From Gnetum montanum (Eukaryota > Streptophyta > Gnetopsida > Gnetales > Gnetaceae), in the NCBI GenBank assembly GCA_015680685.1, contig MNCI01034627.1, forward strand, positions 1,021,193 to 1,070,792: DNA of 49,600 nt, read 5' to 3'. Numbering within the stretch: the stretch's first letter is position 1; each line of letters opens with the position of its first letter. The notes beneath the pieces were generated by a model. The model had not been told where the DNA came from. It searched no databases and saw nothing but the letters and a program-made list of their open reading frames with translations. A program made the translations under genes and the position numbers. Of this stretch, positions 10,627-21,568 are shown one piece after another.

Positions 10627-11481
10627 GTAGGCTCTGATCTTGTCTCTGTTAGTTATTTTTGCTTGTGCATGCCTCGTAGCGTAGACAGTCTCGTAGAGGG
10701 TTTCGGCGTATACGCCGGGCGTAAAGTTTAGCATAGAGACATCGGCATATACGCCGGGCATAAAGTACAACGTAGAGACATCAGCGTATACGCTGAGCAT
10801 AAATTCACAGCGTAGAGACGTTGGCGTATACGCCGAGCGTAAATTCACAGCGTAAAGTCAGGTTAGCGTGGACTGTCATAGTGTAATCTGTTTTCAGTGC
10901 ACAGCGTAATCATTTTTTTTCCTTGCACGAAGCGTAGACGATTGTATCAGCGTATACGTTGAAGGCTGTACGGCGTAATAAGTTTTCTATGCACGAAGTT
11001 CTATTTTGTCAGCATAAGCTTTCTGTTTTATCAGCGTAGACGATCTACTCTGTGACGGCATATATGCTGAGGGTTTCTACGACGTATACGCTGAGCGTAC
11101 AGAGTTGTCCTTTTAAGTATGATAGCGTAGACTCGTTTTTCATGTTTCCGGCATAAACTGTTGTTTAGTGTCTAGCGTAGACTATTTACGCTGGCCACAT
11201 TTGAGGCGTATACGCTGAGGGTTTCTTCAGCGTATACGCTGAGAGTAAGATGTTCGAGCGATAGTGTGAACAGTTGGTTGTCAGCATATACGCTGGGTCA
11301 GGCAGCGTACACGCTGGGCATAAAAAAATTTTGATAGTGTATATGCTAGGTTTAGCAACGTATACGCCGAGCATAAACAGTCGGGAAATTTTTCTAAGTG
11401 TCGGTTTATGATGTAAACTTTTTTTTTTCGTGTTGTTTTGATGCATGGCTGATTTTACGTTGGTACTCTGGTTGTTTGTAG
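10627..11481 (+). other. Intron 1 of the antisense gene in B, packed with GCGTA words
   Basis: Donor CAG|GTAGGC and acceptor TTTGTAG|GG give an in-frame join (phase 2). The 855-bp intron holds repeated GCGTATACGC, GCATATACGC and AGCGTAGAC words like those of the LTR U3. The first exon of the D gene also ends in phase 2 before GTAAGT. The words may be an intronic enhancer of the antisense gene or simply spread with the LTR words. Confidence 0.65.
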
Positions 11482-14304
11482 GGACACCAAGCCTTTTCTT
11501 CTCATGGTTGAGCTTGTTGGGGTGCTAACATGGTTTGGTTCCATGGAGGTAGATGAGCCTACCCCAGACCTAACCGTGGACCACAACGGGGTTTGGTTCA
11601 GAGAAGGTGCGTCTGAATTCCTGTCCTTCATGTTGGACAATTTTGAAATGGCTATCTGGTCACATCTAAGTGAACTGGTGGCACGGAGCGTGGTTGAGGC
11701 AATGCTGCTAGGAGCTGCGGAGGGTGTCGTTGTCTTCATGGAAGACATCGATAAGGGGCAGCTTATGAATGAGGACAGTTCTTCTCGCGGGCCCAGGTCC
11801 ACCCGCCCATTAGCGTGCGTGTGGGCCCGATTACCATGAGGGCAGAACTACCTCGACAACACCTTGTTTTTAGCCGCACATGCACACACGTTATTCCAGA
11901 ACCCTTCTGGCACAGTGTACCAGGTGGGCAGGTATGACCGTTCAAGTTTATTACTTCTTTTCGTCGTTTGGCATTTGCCTCAGTTTTGACATCCTTTCGT
12001 TTGTAGGCCTAAAGTTAATGCGGATGGAATATGTGTCGAGGATGATGGGCTTGCCTTAGCTCGAACTGCTCTAGAGGCTTTCATGGCGGGTCCCACCCTT
12101 CATAAAGCTGTATTAGGTCTAATTAAGGGGGATATTGTCTATTTTCACCAACGATTCTCTAGAGCGTTGGCAATGTGCCAAGCTCGTGGATGGCTGGACA
12201 AAGATTGGTCGGACCGGGGGCCAGTTTTCCCTCTCGACTATGGTTCAGGCAGCACATCGAAGTCCACCACTGGCGCTAAATGACAACACTTCCTAGATGT
12301 GTTAACGTGTTTTAACTGCCGAGAGTTATACTGATACGACAATCTCAAATTGCACTTGCAGTTGACGCACCTCCTGGCGGGGACCCTGTTACAACTGGGT
12401 GAACCGAGACAACCCTGTCGATGAAGTTCGGGGAGGTGACTAAGGCTTAGAAGTGGTTGCATAACCATGCCTCGCCATCTATTGTTCGTCGCTTAGACAA
12501 TGCCGGCTTTATGGAGCTCTTCATGACCCCAAGTCTTGATGTATCAATAGGGGAAATGCTTGGGGTCGTGGATTCTTTTAATGAGTCTGTCTCCTACTAT
12601 AACACCTGGATTAAGGGTGTTAAGGTAGTTTTTCATCTGTCGCCAGAGTTCTTTTCAAACTTATTTGGGGTACCGGCAGATGGCATAAGTGTAGTTTTAG
12701 ACGGGGCTCATAAAGAGCTCCAAATGGTGCGTGAATTGGAGGACTGGCTCGGCCTGGCCAAGGGTGCCAAGGGGTTCCCGATGCAGAGGAAAGTAAAGGT
12801 TGAGGAGGTAAATGAACTATACCCCCTGTTTAGATCGTGGGTATTCCCCAAAACCCTTTCTCAGGTATGGAGTCTTGGGGTTGAGGCTACACACGTCATG
12901 CAAACTATCTTGGAAACTGGCATGCGCTATAACTGGGCTAAATTTTTGTTTTCTGGCATGCATAAGGAGATAGTGCGATTGCGCTCGAATGTCGAGGTGC
13001 AATCCCACTTCACCTTTGCCTTCTTCGTCAGTTACCTTCGTCGCTTCGCCGAGTTCCTGGTAGTCCATGCGGACAACAAGTTTGTTCTACGGGATTGGGG
13101 TCAACTATCCCGCCCATGGATCAACCACTTGTTCGAAACAGCCAAATCCCAAGATGCTCCTGAGGGCATTGATGAGTCTGTGTCTATTACGATAAGGGAT
13201 CATCGGGTACCTCGATTCATACTCACGACAGTTTGGGATTAGAGCCAGATAATGTGCCTCTCACTTCAAGAAGAGCTGAGCGGGTTATCAAAGAAACTGT
13301 TGGCCAGGCCAAATCGAAGCTAAAAAGACACGAACGCCCAACTGGGGAAGTTTCAAATGTGAGCGAGCCACGAGTGAAGCGCATAAGATTCAAGATGCCC
13401 AGTATGTAGACTTCGCCAGGTTATTGTTTTAGTGTTTTTATTTTGTTCATAATTTTTCTTTTCAATCGCTTACATGTCACTGACGTCTTTGGCTTGGTTT
13501 GAGAAGTGAGGAAGCAGGCGTTAGAAACCATTACTGAGGAGGAGGAGACCAACATGGAGTGGAATAATGAAGAGGAAAATGTGGACAAGGATTAGGGAGG
13601 AGGAATGGAGGAGTTAAAGGGAGACACCACAGAAACTGAGCCGTTGGATGACTAGGGTGGTGTCGAACAAATGTTCTGCAGCTTTCTTCAGGGAAATCTG
13701 GACTTAGGGGATCCCCTAGAAGGTGAGGAGGAGGACGGTATGTTTTCTTTTTATCGTATTTCATCTTGCCCTGTTAGTTGTCATTGTTACGGTATTTTAT
13801 TTTCATGTTTTCATTTTTTCTCAGACGAAGGTAGCGAAACCAGGACGGTGCGCTTGGACGTACCCATGAAGATGGTTCCCCCTGAGAGGACTACAGACGT
13901 TAGTTCATCATGCACCTGTGAGCCATTTACTTGGATGGAAATGCCAAGTAAGATGGATTTTGTGGCTGGGATTGCAGAAGAAGTTGTCGAACGGATTCAG
14001 GAGGTTCACCCCGAAATAGGTATAATTTTTAAATGGTTTGCCATTTTAGAGTGTCACACCCTGCTTCTATTGTCTTAACATTTGATCTTTTCATACGCAT
14101 AGGTGCCAAGTTGAAGTGGGATAATTCCGAGGTAATTAGCATCGACAGTTTGCCTACACTACCCCCAGAAGTGGAACAGGTACCAAGGCTGGTTTATAAT
14201 GAGGTGGCGGAAAGCCTTGTCCATAACGCCAAGTCGGTGTGGACCTGTAGGCGATCCATCGAACAACTATGGTTGCAGATCCAGACAAAGGAGAAGGAAG
14301 TATC

Positions 14305-14405
14305 NNNNNNNNNNNNNNNNNNNNNNNNNNNNNNNNNNNNNNNNNNNNNNNNNNNNNNNNNNNNNNNNNNNNNNNNNNNNNNNNNNNNNNNNNNNNNNNN
14401 NNNNN
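14305..14405. other. Assembly gap (about 100 N)
   Basis: A run of N inside exon 7 of the antisense gene. By comparison with E (36060-36640) it hides part of a charged helical region. The true length is unknown and judging from E is probably several hundred bases. Confidence 0.95.
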
Positions 14406-14424
14406 AAACGTCCTATCTGGTTGG

Positions 14425-14524
14425 CGGTTGACAAGGGAAAGGCCTTGGCAGACGTCGACCTAGGCCTAGGTGNCGGCGGTTGACAAGGGAAAGGCCTTGG
14501 TAGACGTCGACCTAGGCCTAGGTG
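14425..14524. repeat. Near-identical copies around a single N (likely assembly join)
   Basis: A segment beginning GGTTGACAAGGGAAAGGCC occurs at about 14425-14472, then an N at 14473, then again at about 14479-14524, differing at one base (GGCAGACG against GGTAGACG). This is expected when two overlapping contig ends were joined without merging. The coding comparison with E calls for one copy. Confidence 0.75.
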
Positions 14525-14798
14525 AGACAGATTGGGCTAGTGTTTCGGAAGAGGAAATCCTTCGTCGATTGGAGTTTGGTTTAGGTGGATCTCCTATGGT
14601 AAGCGTGTTGTCATTATGAAATTGATTTGCTGAATAATGTTTGGAATTTTTGCGCTCTCTTGTTCTTATATTGGTTGTCTCATTTTGTATTTTCAGGATG
14701 AAGGTGGCGATGATGTCCAAGAAGCTGGCCCCAGCGGAGCAGGGGCCCTTGACGCTGGTGGATCTAAAGGGGACGATCCTCCCATCCTAGATGCTTAG

Positions 14799-15605
14799 TT
14801 TTTAGTTTTGTTTTTAGTTTTTCCTTTAGAACTATGCTGACTCAAATTGATATGGGAATTGTAAATTGAAAATCTTGAGACGGACAGAAACAGTTGACAC
14901 TTATAATTGTACAGCATTGCATGTATAAAATGTTTTTGTTGAGTTTGAGCTTGATTGCACACGTGACACGACAATGTAAATTATTTTGGTTTTATATTTT
15001 TTTTTTGTTCTAAGTGTAATATGTGGATGTAATCATAAGAGGAAAACGAAGTACAAGTGTGTGATCTAGTTTAAGGCCATTTCGGGCCTCCATGCGTAGT
15101 TTAAGGCCATTTCGGGCCCCATTGTAAACAAGTAACATTTCGGATAATGTGGGTGGGTATCTCGGTTGACCGACCATTTTTGATTATGGCTAGTTTTAAG
15201 TCATTGCGGACATGATAGTTTAACGTCGTCCCGGAAAGAAGTGTAGTTTAATGTTTTTTTTTTGTTTTTTTTTGTGTTGTTGTAGTTTAACGTCATTTCG
15301 GACATGTTGTGATGGTATTATCTTAGGGATTTTATAATTTTTTTCTTTTTAATGTTAGGCGATGTGCCAACGGGTATAATTCTGTATTCAGCGTCCCCTT
15401 TGCTGATTACGTTGAATGGCAATTCAGTCCAAGGGATGTCTGATGGAATGGCTTCTGCATTAGTGTTTTTAGATGTTTCAGTATCTGTGGCGATTTCTAT
15501 GTCAGTTTCTAATTGAGAAGGAGTACATACAATGTTAGGTATAGGTGTTTCTATTTTAGGTGGATTTGGATTACTGTCTATCGGTTGTTCTTCATTTATG
15601 TCGTT
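14799..15605 (-). other. Region between protease and antisense gene in B, with tandem repeats
   Basis: 14799-15060 is the AT-rich 3' flank of the antisense gene. About 15065-15320 is a tandem block of AGTTTAAGGCCATTTCGGGCC and AGTTTAACGTCATTTCGGAC units. 15320-15600, read on the minus strand, continues the protease reading frame with a low-complexity tail and a block (WTELPFNV) shared with E, before dissolving into A-rich sequence. A splice donor of the sense transcript might lie here, but I cannot fix it. Confidence 0.6.
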
Positions 15606-16067
15606 TCAGTGAGGCTTTTCGAGTTCAACCTCTGAGCCTTGGTCTATGTCCATGTGTGATGAAATAATGGGAGTAGTAGCCTCCCCATAAATGACGATTT
15701 CACCACCTTCGTAAGGTAGGTGAATCTCTTGGTGTATGGGGGATGAGACCGCTTTGAGTTGGGCCAACCAGGGTCTTCGTAATATCAGGTTGAATCCTGG
15801 CATTTCGTCAACCACCACGAAATCGGCAGACGTGGGAAACTAGTCCCCCGCTATGAAGTCTAAGGTCACTATGCCTTTGACCATCACGCGTGACCTGCTG
15901 AATGATTTTAAACATGTAGTTGTAGTTGGTTTGATTAACTCGGTCAGCCCTAGTTGTTCCACGATGGGGTATGGTACCACGTTCGTAGCAGCTCCATCGT
16001 CTACGTGGACCCTATGTATCTTGAACTGATTTATGCATATCGTTATGAACATGGGGGCTGTTGTCAC
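15606..16067 (-). pseudogene. Element B aspartic protease
   Basis: Retroviral-type aspartic protease that would cut the gag-pol polyprotein. The active site is VHVDDGAATNVVP, of the Tat D-D-G-A type; the later conserved block is FNLILRRPWLAQL (usually ILGRPWL). The frame starts at a GTG (16067) overlapping the gag stop; in E the same junction is in one frame interrupted by TAG, so the shift in B is probably an indel next to the AAAAAAGGG run rather than programmed. A stop at 15840 lies between the two blocks. Two reading frames, 15840-16067 and 15606-15818, make up the domain. Confidence 0.8.
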
Positions 16068-19000
16068 CTCCCTTTTTTCTTATTCATTTTAATATTATCG
16101 TTGTGGAAGCTTAGTGGTTTGGACATTAACCCTTGGGGTGAGTACATTACGGCATGAATGGATGGTTCGTTTGGGGGTAAGTTCTCGCTTATTGGGATGG
16201 ATGTTAGCATGCGTACCAAGGCTTCGCGATGTGTTTGGGATGTAAGAACCAAATCATACAAGCTTAGCAAAGTGTTCTTTTGCTTAAGGGCTTGTGTGAC
16301 TTGTGTTAAAGCTGTTGCGAAGTCTCTACTGCTGGGGGCATTTGCATCAGCGGTGACTGGGTCCATTGGCCCCAACAGTTTTATTTCATGCTTTGTTGGT
16401 TCATCATTTTTGCTCGGAGGCGTTATTTTAGACTTATCATGTTGTTTGGATGGTTCACCCTCGTTACCTACGCTTGGTTGGCTATTGGGTTGTGTCATGG
16501 GTATGGCGTTAAGTGGAATGGGTTTAGGTAGCCCTACAGCTAACCGTTGACGCTCCTTCTCCAAGCGTTCACGTGTAAGCTTATCCACTAAGCGTTCTCG
16601 TGTGTGACGTGGAGGTGGAGCTGGTCTTGGAGCTTCGGGTTGCCTTGGGATTCGTACGACATATGAAGCCGGGTGAGGTTGCGGTTGGACAGTCGGATAT
16701 GGTTGGGCAGAAGATTGGCTGGACACCCTAATGACGTAAGGACTAGGTTTACCTTGCGTATGTGAGGTGGAAGCCTGGTAAACATTAGGACTTGCAGATG
16801 TGCTAACAACATATGGGGTTTGTCTAGGCGGAGGTTGAACCTCCGTTGTTGCAACTGCGGGCGGCACTCAAACTACGAAAGTGGCAGGCCGAGTAGGAGG
16901 GGTTGATAGATTCTGGGTGGTGATAGCGGGGGGTATGCACACTACGTATGGTTTTTGTGGGGCGGGTGATGGTTGAGGCATGGATGCGGATGGAGTGGGA
17001 GGAACATGGACTACGAATGTCTTGTTAGGTGTTTGTTGTTTATATTCAGGGTAGACGGTGTTAATGTTGGGTGTCTCAGGTTCATCATCAAGGCAGATTG
17101 TATTGATAACGTACGGTGCCTCTTTGGTGTTCGGAGGGTCTTTATACACCCCCATAGCCTGGTTCTGTGGTTGGACCAGGTTGGCCTCGTCAAAGGTGAT
17201 TTGGCCTTCGTCGATCATTCGCTGTATGTCCTGCTTCAGTGTGAAACAGTAATCCATGCCATGCTCGTTGCGTTGGTGATAATTGCAGAAGCGATCCATT
17301 CTAAAGCCTTTGGGCATTGGAGGCTCATTTGGCATCACTAGGCTTGGGTTCTGGATGAGTTGACAGAACCGATCATGCCTCTGGATGGCCGTGGGGGATA
17401 ACTATTTATGTTTCATTAATCCAGCTTTCAGTAGTTGATCGAATAGCTGGGATGGCTTCATAGGCAATGTCGTATATTGAGAAGGTTCTTTCCTCTCAAA
17501 GTTTCTTGTACGATTTTGCGTTGGGTTCTGCGATGATGATGATTCTGGCGTAGTCGTGGGAGTAGGTCTAGTATAGTTAGTAGGGGTTACTGGCGGTTTG
17601 TTTGGTTGTTGCGTTTCGGCTATTGCTGCTATGGTTGCTTTAGCCTTGTCTTTATCCTTTTTGCTATGTTGATTTTTGAAGGCTAAGTATGCAGGGTCAT
17701 GGCTATTTTGAGCCGCCTCTTCTATATTTTTGATTTGTACAAAGGCTTGGTTAAGATTACGCGCATTAAGATAGTACAGTTCAGATTTGAAGAAGTCATT
17801 AATGGTCCCCTTTAGAATTGTGAGCAAATATGTCTAGGGGATTGGCTCGTGTAGCTCATTAAGAGCGACACTCCACCTCTAAATGAATTTTTGCACAGGT
17901 TCAAGCGAGGCTTGTTTAACCTGTATGAGGCTGTCCAATGTCACTTCAGGTTTCAAATTATATTTGAACCTGGTCATGAACTGATGTAACAACTCTTCCA
18001 AAGAAAATATAGAATTCCTCGACAGGGCCCGGTACCAATCGAGTGCTCTCCCTGTGAGAGACATAGGGAATACTTGTAAAATGGCATGTGGCCATGCCTG
18101 AAGCAATGCGCATTCTAACCTAAATGTTATTAAGTGAGCGTTGGGGTCCATCTCCCTATTATACTTAGTTAGTGTTGGCAACGATATGCCTTTGGGCAAG
18201 GTTAGAGGTGGGACAGAAGGGCTGATGGGGTCATCGTGGTAGAAGTCCACTACCTTCAGCTCTCCGTTGGCAGCCGTTTTGAGGCGCTTTACCTCATCCG
18301 TTAGTTCTTGCATTAATTTTTTGGCATTTGGACCTAGTCACCGGTAGGTTGGTGTGGCACATTGTATAGGTTAGACTGTTGGATGGTAGGTTGAAAGGCT
18401 AAAAGCTGCACGGCGGTCAGCGGTTGTGCTTGTGGGATGTTCATAGCGTATGGCACCAGGGACGGCACATTGTAGGTGGGAGGTTGTTGTTGCTGTGGTT
18501 GCGGTTGTACTTGGGGAATGTTGGTCGCTGGAGTCGTGTGAGGTGGCACGTGGTGATGAGAGGGTTGATGTGATGGTACACCCATCGCCGCCCATTGCCC
18601 AGCCATGTTTTGTGAAGGAACCCCCTGTTGGGTTACAGCGGTGGAAGGGGCCCCGTGCGTTCGGATGTGGGGAATGTAGTGGGTGGACGTGGATGCTGGT
18701 ATCACATGTGGCATCCCTATCACTCGAGGCGATAAGGTTGCCCCCGTGTTATTGTGTGGGGGTGGTGCTTGCGAGGAGGGGCCCGCTACTTCAGCGGGGA
18801 TGATAGCGAGAGGGAGTGTGCTGAATTACGGGTCAGTTACCGGGGGAATATGAACCAGTGCAGACGTTTCTGGTGGAGGTGCTTGTGCCTGGGTGAACCT
18901 GAGGGGTTGGAGGGGCATGACTTCTCCTGTTCCTTAATGAAACATGGGGTTGATGTGGGTTTGTGGACTGAGGGTGTGATAGGAGTCTTCGTGTTCGGAT

Positions 19001-19442
19001 TGGGTAGCGAACTCGTCCTCCTCTTCCGGTTGGAGATCTACTGCAGGCTGATCCAATGACTGGCTCCTTTGCAGGAGGAGTCATGTGACGAGCTCTGAGT
19101 ACTATTTTGGAAAAGGGATTATATCGTATGGGGAAGGGATGAATTCTCGTCCCCCCTGTAGAAGAGTTTGTACTGCCTCTTCACCTCTATTTCGGCTTGA
19201 TCTACTGCGAGACTAGCTTGTATCTTCACACATATGAAGTTGTACTGGTCCTGGGTTATAATGTTATAGGTTGGGTTCCTCCCTTGCAACCTTAGGGACT
19301 GGCAGGGCCCCGCTGTGGGTTGTACTATTGGCTGTGGAATGACGGGGTGTTGGGCAGCCATGGTGCCTGCCATGTTGGTGACTTGAGCGGTTGTAGCGGT
19401 GGTGTTTGCGAGGTTCATGATGACCTGTTGAGGGTATGACAC
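16064..19442 (-). pseudogene. Element B gag (decayed)
   Basis: Gag forms the virus-like particle and binds element RNA. From about 18313 to 16064 one frame can be followed through stops at 17879, 17402 and 16868. The retrotransposon gag core is at about 18200-17880 (TGRALDWYRAL, QFMTRFKYN). A zinc-knuckle-like CNYHQRNEHGMDYC is at about 17300-17250. The C-terminal third is rich in Pro, Gln and Thr with repeated PYVV(R/C)I(P) blocks. The N-terminal part (19442-18334) is in other frames, also Pro/Gln-rich, so indels are likely there. The gag family match is good; the exact start is uncertain. Confidence 0.8.
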
Positions 19443-20249
19443 AGTATAGAGGTGTGAAATTAGTGTACTTGGTACGGTGTAAACTTACGTGGTAAGATGC
19501 AGCATATACGCTTCAATGTCCAGCATATAATGACAGCGTAGACAACGTATAGGTATGGAGTGTATAGGGTCAGTGTAGACAAGTCTATAGCATAAGGAGT
19601 GCAGCGTATACGTTGAGAAGCGTATACAGTGTCAATGTGCAGCGTAAATAGGTTTTTTAGCATACAAAGTGCAGTATAAACTGGAAAGTAGCGTAGACAA
19701 AGTCTACAACGTAAGGAGTGCCACGTATACGCTGAGCAGCGTATACAATGTCAATGTGGTATATATGAGCGATAGCGTGAATGAGTTTGCAGCTTAAAGA
19801 GAATAGAGTAAATAGATTCTCAGAGAAAGTCAGTGTGCAATGTAGACAAAATCTACAAAGTAAAAAGCATAGCGTAAATGGACGGCAACGTAGAAAAGTC
19901 TACAACGTAAAAATGTGCGGCGTAAACTTTAACAGTTGTGTATAGCGTAGGCAAAATTTTGAGCGTAAGGTGTGTAGCGTATACTTGGCAGCGTAGACAC
20001 TGGGATTTCTACAGACAGAGTCCACGTAGGATTGACAGCATAGATGTTGGAAGACTTGCAGAGGATGAGTTTTGAACAGGGCAGCGTAAACGCTGATCAG
20101 TGTAGACGCTGGATAGTTGATAGATGATGTTGTGGATTACACAGCGTAAACGTAGGAAGGGTTCCAGAAGGAATCGGCGTATGGTCGGTGGCGTAAACGC
20201 TCAGCAGCGTAAACACTAGGAAGCTTGCAAGCAAGGTTTTAGGCAGAGG
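19443..20249 (-). other. Leader of element B with GCGTA word repeats
   Basis: No gene. Between primer binding site and gag lies about 800 bp dense in GCGTATACGC, AGCGTAGAC, GCGTAAAC and AAAGTCTACAACGTAA words, often in inverted pairs. In LTR elements this part carries the RNA packaging signal. A role in RNA dimerisation or packaging is an inference. Confidence 0.6.
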
Positions 20250-20266
20250 CCCTCCTTTTAGCGCCA
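20250..20266 (-). other. Primer binding site of element B
   Basis: Minus strand TGGCGCTAAAAGGAGGG starts six bases after the LTR end. It begins TGG, complementary to the CCA end of a tRNA, as expected for the minus-strand primer. I do not assign the tRNA. Confidence 0.65.
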
Positions 20267-20271
20267 ATTTC

Positions 20272-21563
20272 TGTACCGCCTGAAATCGTCGATCTCCGGC
20301 TGGAAGGGAACAGGGACCGTGGGATCACAGGATGCGCATAGAAGACCCTACCTTCGCCTGAGGGCGAGCTGGAAGGAACGAAGGTAGAGTACCTTGGGTG
20401 GTCCGTACACGGATCAGACAAGGATTTCCCCAAATGTACATCGAAGTACTATACGCTGGGTTATACGTAAACGACGTAACGGGCATAAATCAGAGCGTAA
20501 ACAGCGCAAACGATACGAACAGCGCGTAGACGTAAACAAGCGTAAACAGAATACATGCAAGAATTAACACAGACTGTAAACAATTGTAGGAAGAAAATGT
20601 AACAATGGAATTACAGAATGAAAGTGCAATGCACCAGTCTAACGCAGTTGTAAATGGAACACAAGGCAGACGAAGAGCCCTGGTGGATGCAGGGATGATT
20701 ATGGCTAGTTCACACTATAAGCACAGCGTAGAGGCTATATGTTCAGCATACAGGGTTGTTCAACGTAAGAGGTTTTGTGCTCTGGTTTGCAATGTCTCTC
20801 TCTCTGGTGTGCTCTGGCAATTTTTGCCAACCGTCCTTGATTTCGTGAAAAATTGGGCTTTTATACAAGGTTTTGACAGCGGACTCGGGTTGGGAGACAC
20901 GTGGTGCATTGACCGGGTGCAAGAGCATAAAATTTACAAGCATACAATATGTTACATTTGTTGGGTGTATACGCTGGGCGTATACGCTGTCTGTAGTGAG
21001 CGTAGACTATGGGCGTATACGCTGGAGGTGCTGGGTGTATACGCTGGGGCGTATACGCTGATGTGCTGGGCGTGTGTGGACTTAGGCGTAGATGTCATGG
21101 ACGCTGGCATATACGCTGGGTGTATATGCTGATGGATGCTGGGCATATACGCTGGTGTGCTGGGCGTATACGCTAGGGCGTATATGCTGATGTTTGCTGC
21201 CTTGTACCAAATCTTGTTTTGCAGTGCTGTTCCCATGCCGTCTTTGGAGGTTTCACGTCGGGCGTATGCATCTGTTGTACCTGCTGAGCGTACATGTGAG
21301 GCGTGTACGCTGGGCGTATACGCTGGGCGTAGATGCTGTGAACTTGAGCGTACACGCTGGGCGTATACGCTGAGATTTGAGCGTATACGCTGGGAATGTA
21401 CACTTCGGCATATACGCTGGGCGTATACGCTAGACGTGGATACTTAGTGAAAATTAAGCATTGAATCTCCGAAATTGTCAAGTGTGACACCAGATGCAGC
21501 TGTGGTCGTCTGTCCTACTTGGTGTTGGACAAGTACTAAGCTCAAAATTTTTGTGGTGTTTCA
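20272..21563 (-). repeat. 5' LTR of element B (1292 bp)
   Basis: Sense start TGAAACACCACAAAAATTTT at 21563 and end GGCGGTACA at 20272. It aligns over its full length with 8226-9455. The palindrome array lies at about 20965-21435 (eight or so exact GCGTATACGC), the TATA box at 20857-20868, and the conserved pre-end block at 20272-20445. It is longer than the 3' LTR mainly through more array units, so copy number has changed since insertion. Confidence 0.92.
20857..20868 (-). promoter_or_regulatory. TATA box, 5' LTR of B (promoter of the element)
   Basis: TTGTATAAAAGC on the minus strand. This is the copy that would drive the gag transcript. It is unchanged relative to the 3' LTR although surrounding sequence differs by roughly 12 percent. 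Confidence 0.7.
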
Positions 21564-21568
21564 GTAAG
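21564..21568. repeat. Target site duplication of element B, right copy (GTAAG)
   Basis: GTAAG follows the LTR terminus TTTCA at 21563 and equals 8221-8225. Removing B and one copy restores a continuous T LTR. Confidence 0.92.

Larger units (their letters stand above)
10496..14798 (+). pseudogene. Antisense eight-exon gene in B: FCP1-like HAD pseudo-phosphatase fusion
   Basis: Not a known retrotransposon gene; it runs opposite to B. Exons by splice signals and homology to E: 10496-10626, 11482-11931, 12007-about 12285, 12362-13401, about 13511-13737, 13825-14019, 14103-14598, 14697-14798 (TAG). Exon 1 to 2 to 3 joins stay in frame. Exons 2-3 look like an FCP1-type HAD domain: a strand ending VELVGVL where motif I has its Asp, then SEFLSFMLDNFEMAIWSHL, then DNTLFLAAHAHTLFQNPSGT, where the usual DD is AA. 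Exon 4 is a second domain (VKVVFHLSPEFFSNLFGVP, then RYNWAKFLFSGM) of unknown function. Exons 5-8 are acidic and helical. Stops at 11837-11839 and near 12402 and 12447 and a frameshift near 13220 show decay; about 100 N interrupt exon 7. The original role is unknown; a catalytic phosphatase is unlikely. Confidence 0.72.
8226..21563 (-). mobile_element. Element B: complete non-autonomous Tat-type element with antisense gene
   Basis: Full-length insertion of about 13.3 kb on the minus strand, bounded by LTRs and a perfect GTAAG duplication. In sense order: 5' LTR (21563-20272), primer binding site, repeat-rich leader, gag and protease (19442-15606), tandem repeats (about 15320-15065), an eight-exon gene on the opposite strand (14798-10496), tandem repeats (about 10105-9998), 3' region and 3' LTR (9455-8226). 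No RT, RNase H or integrase is present, so mobility would have depended on enzymes from a relative such as A, C or D. The LTRs differ at about 16 of 130 hand-aligned sites (8559-8690 against 20605-20736), so the insertion is old. Confidence 0.9.

Noticed and set aside
12457-13242. Single-exon host gene of 261 codons
   Set aside because: It begins at a TTG, lacks a proper start, is preceded by a splice acceptor, and aligns with an internal exon of the E antisense gene.
16064-16067. Programmed -1 frameshift between gag and protease in B
   Set aside because: E has gag and protease in one frame at this place, and the A-run is not in the phase needed for a classic slippery heptamer; an indel is simpler.
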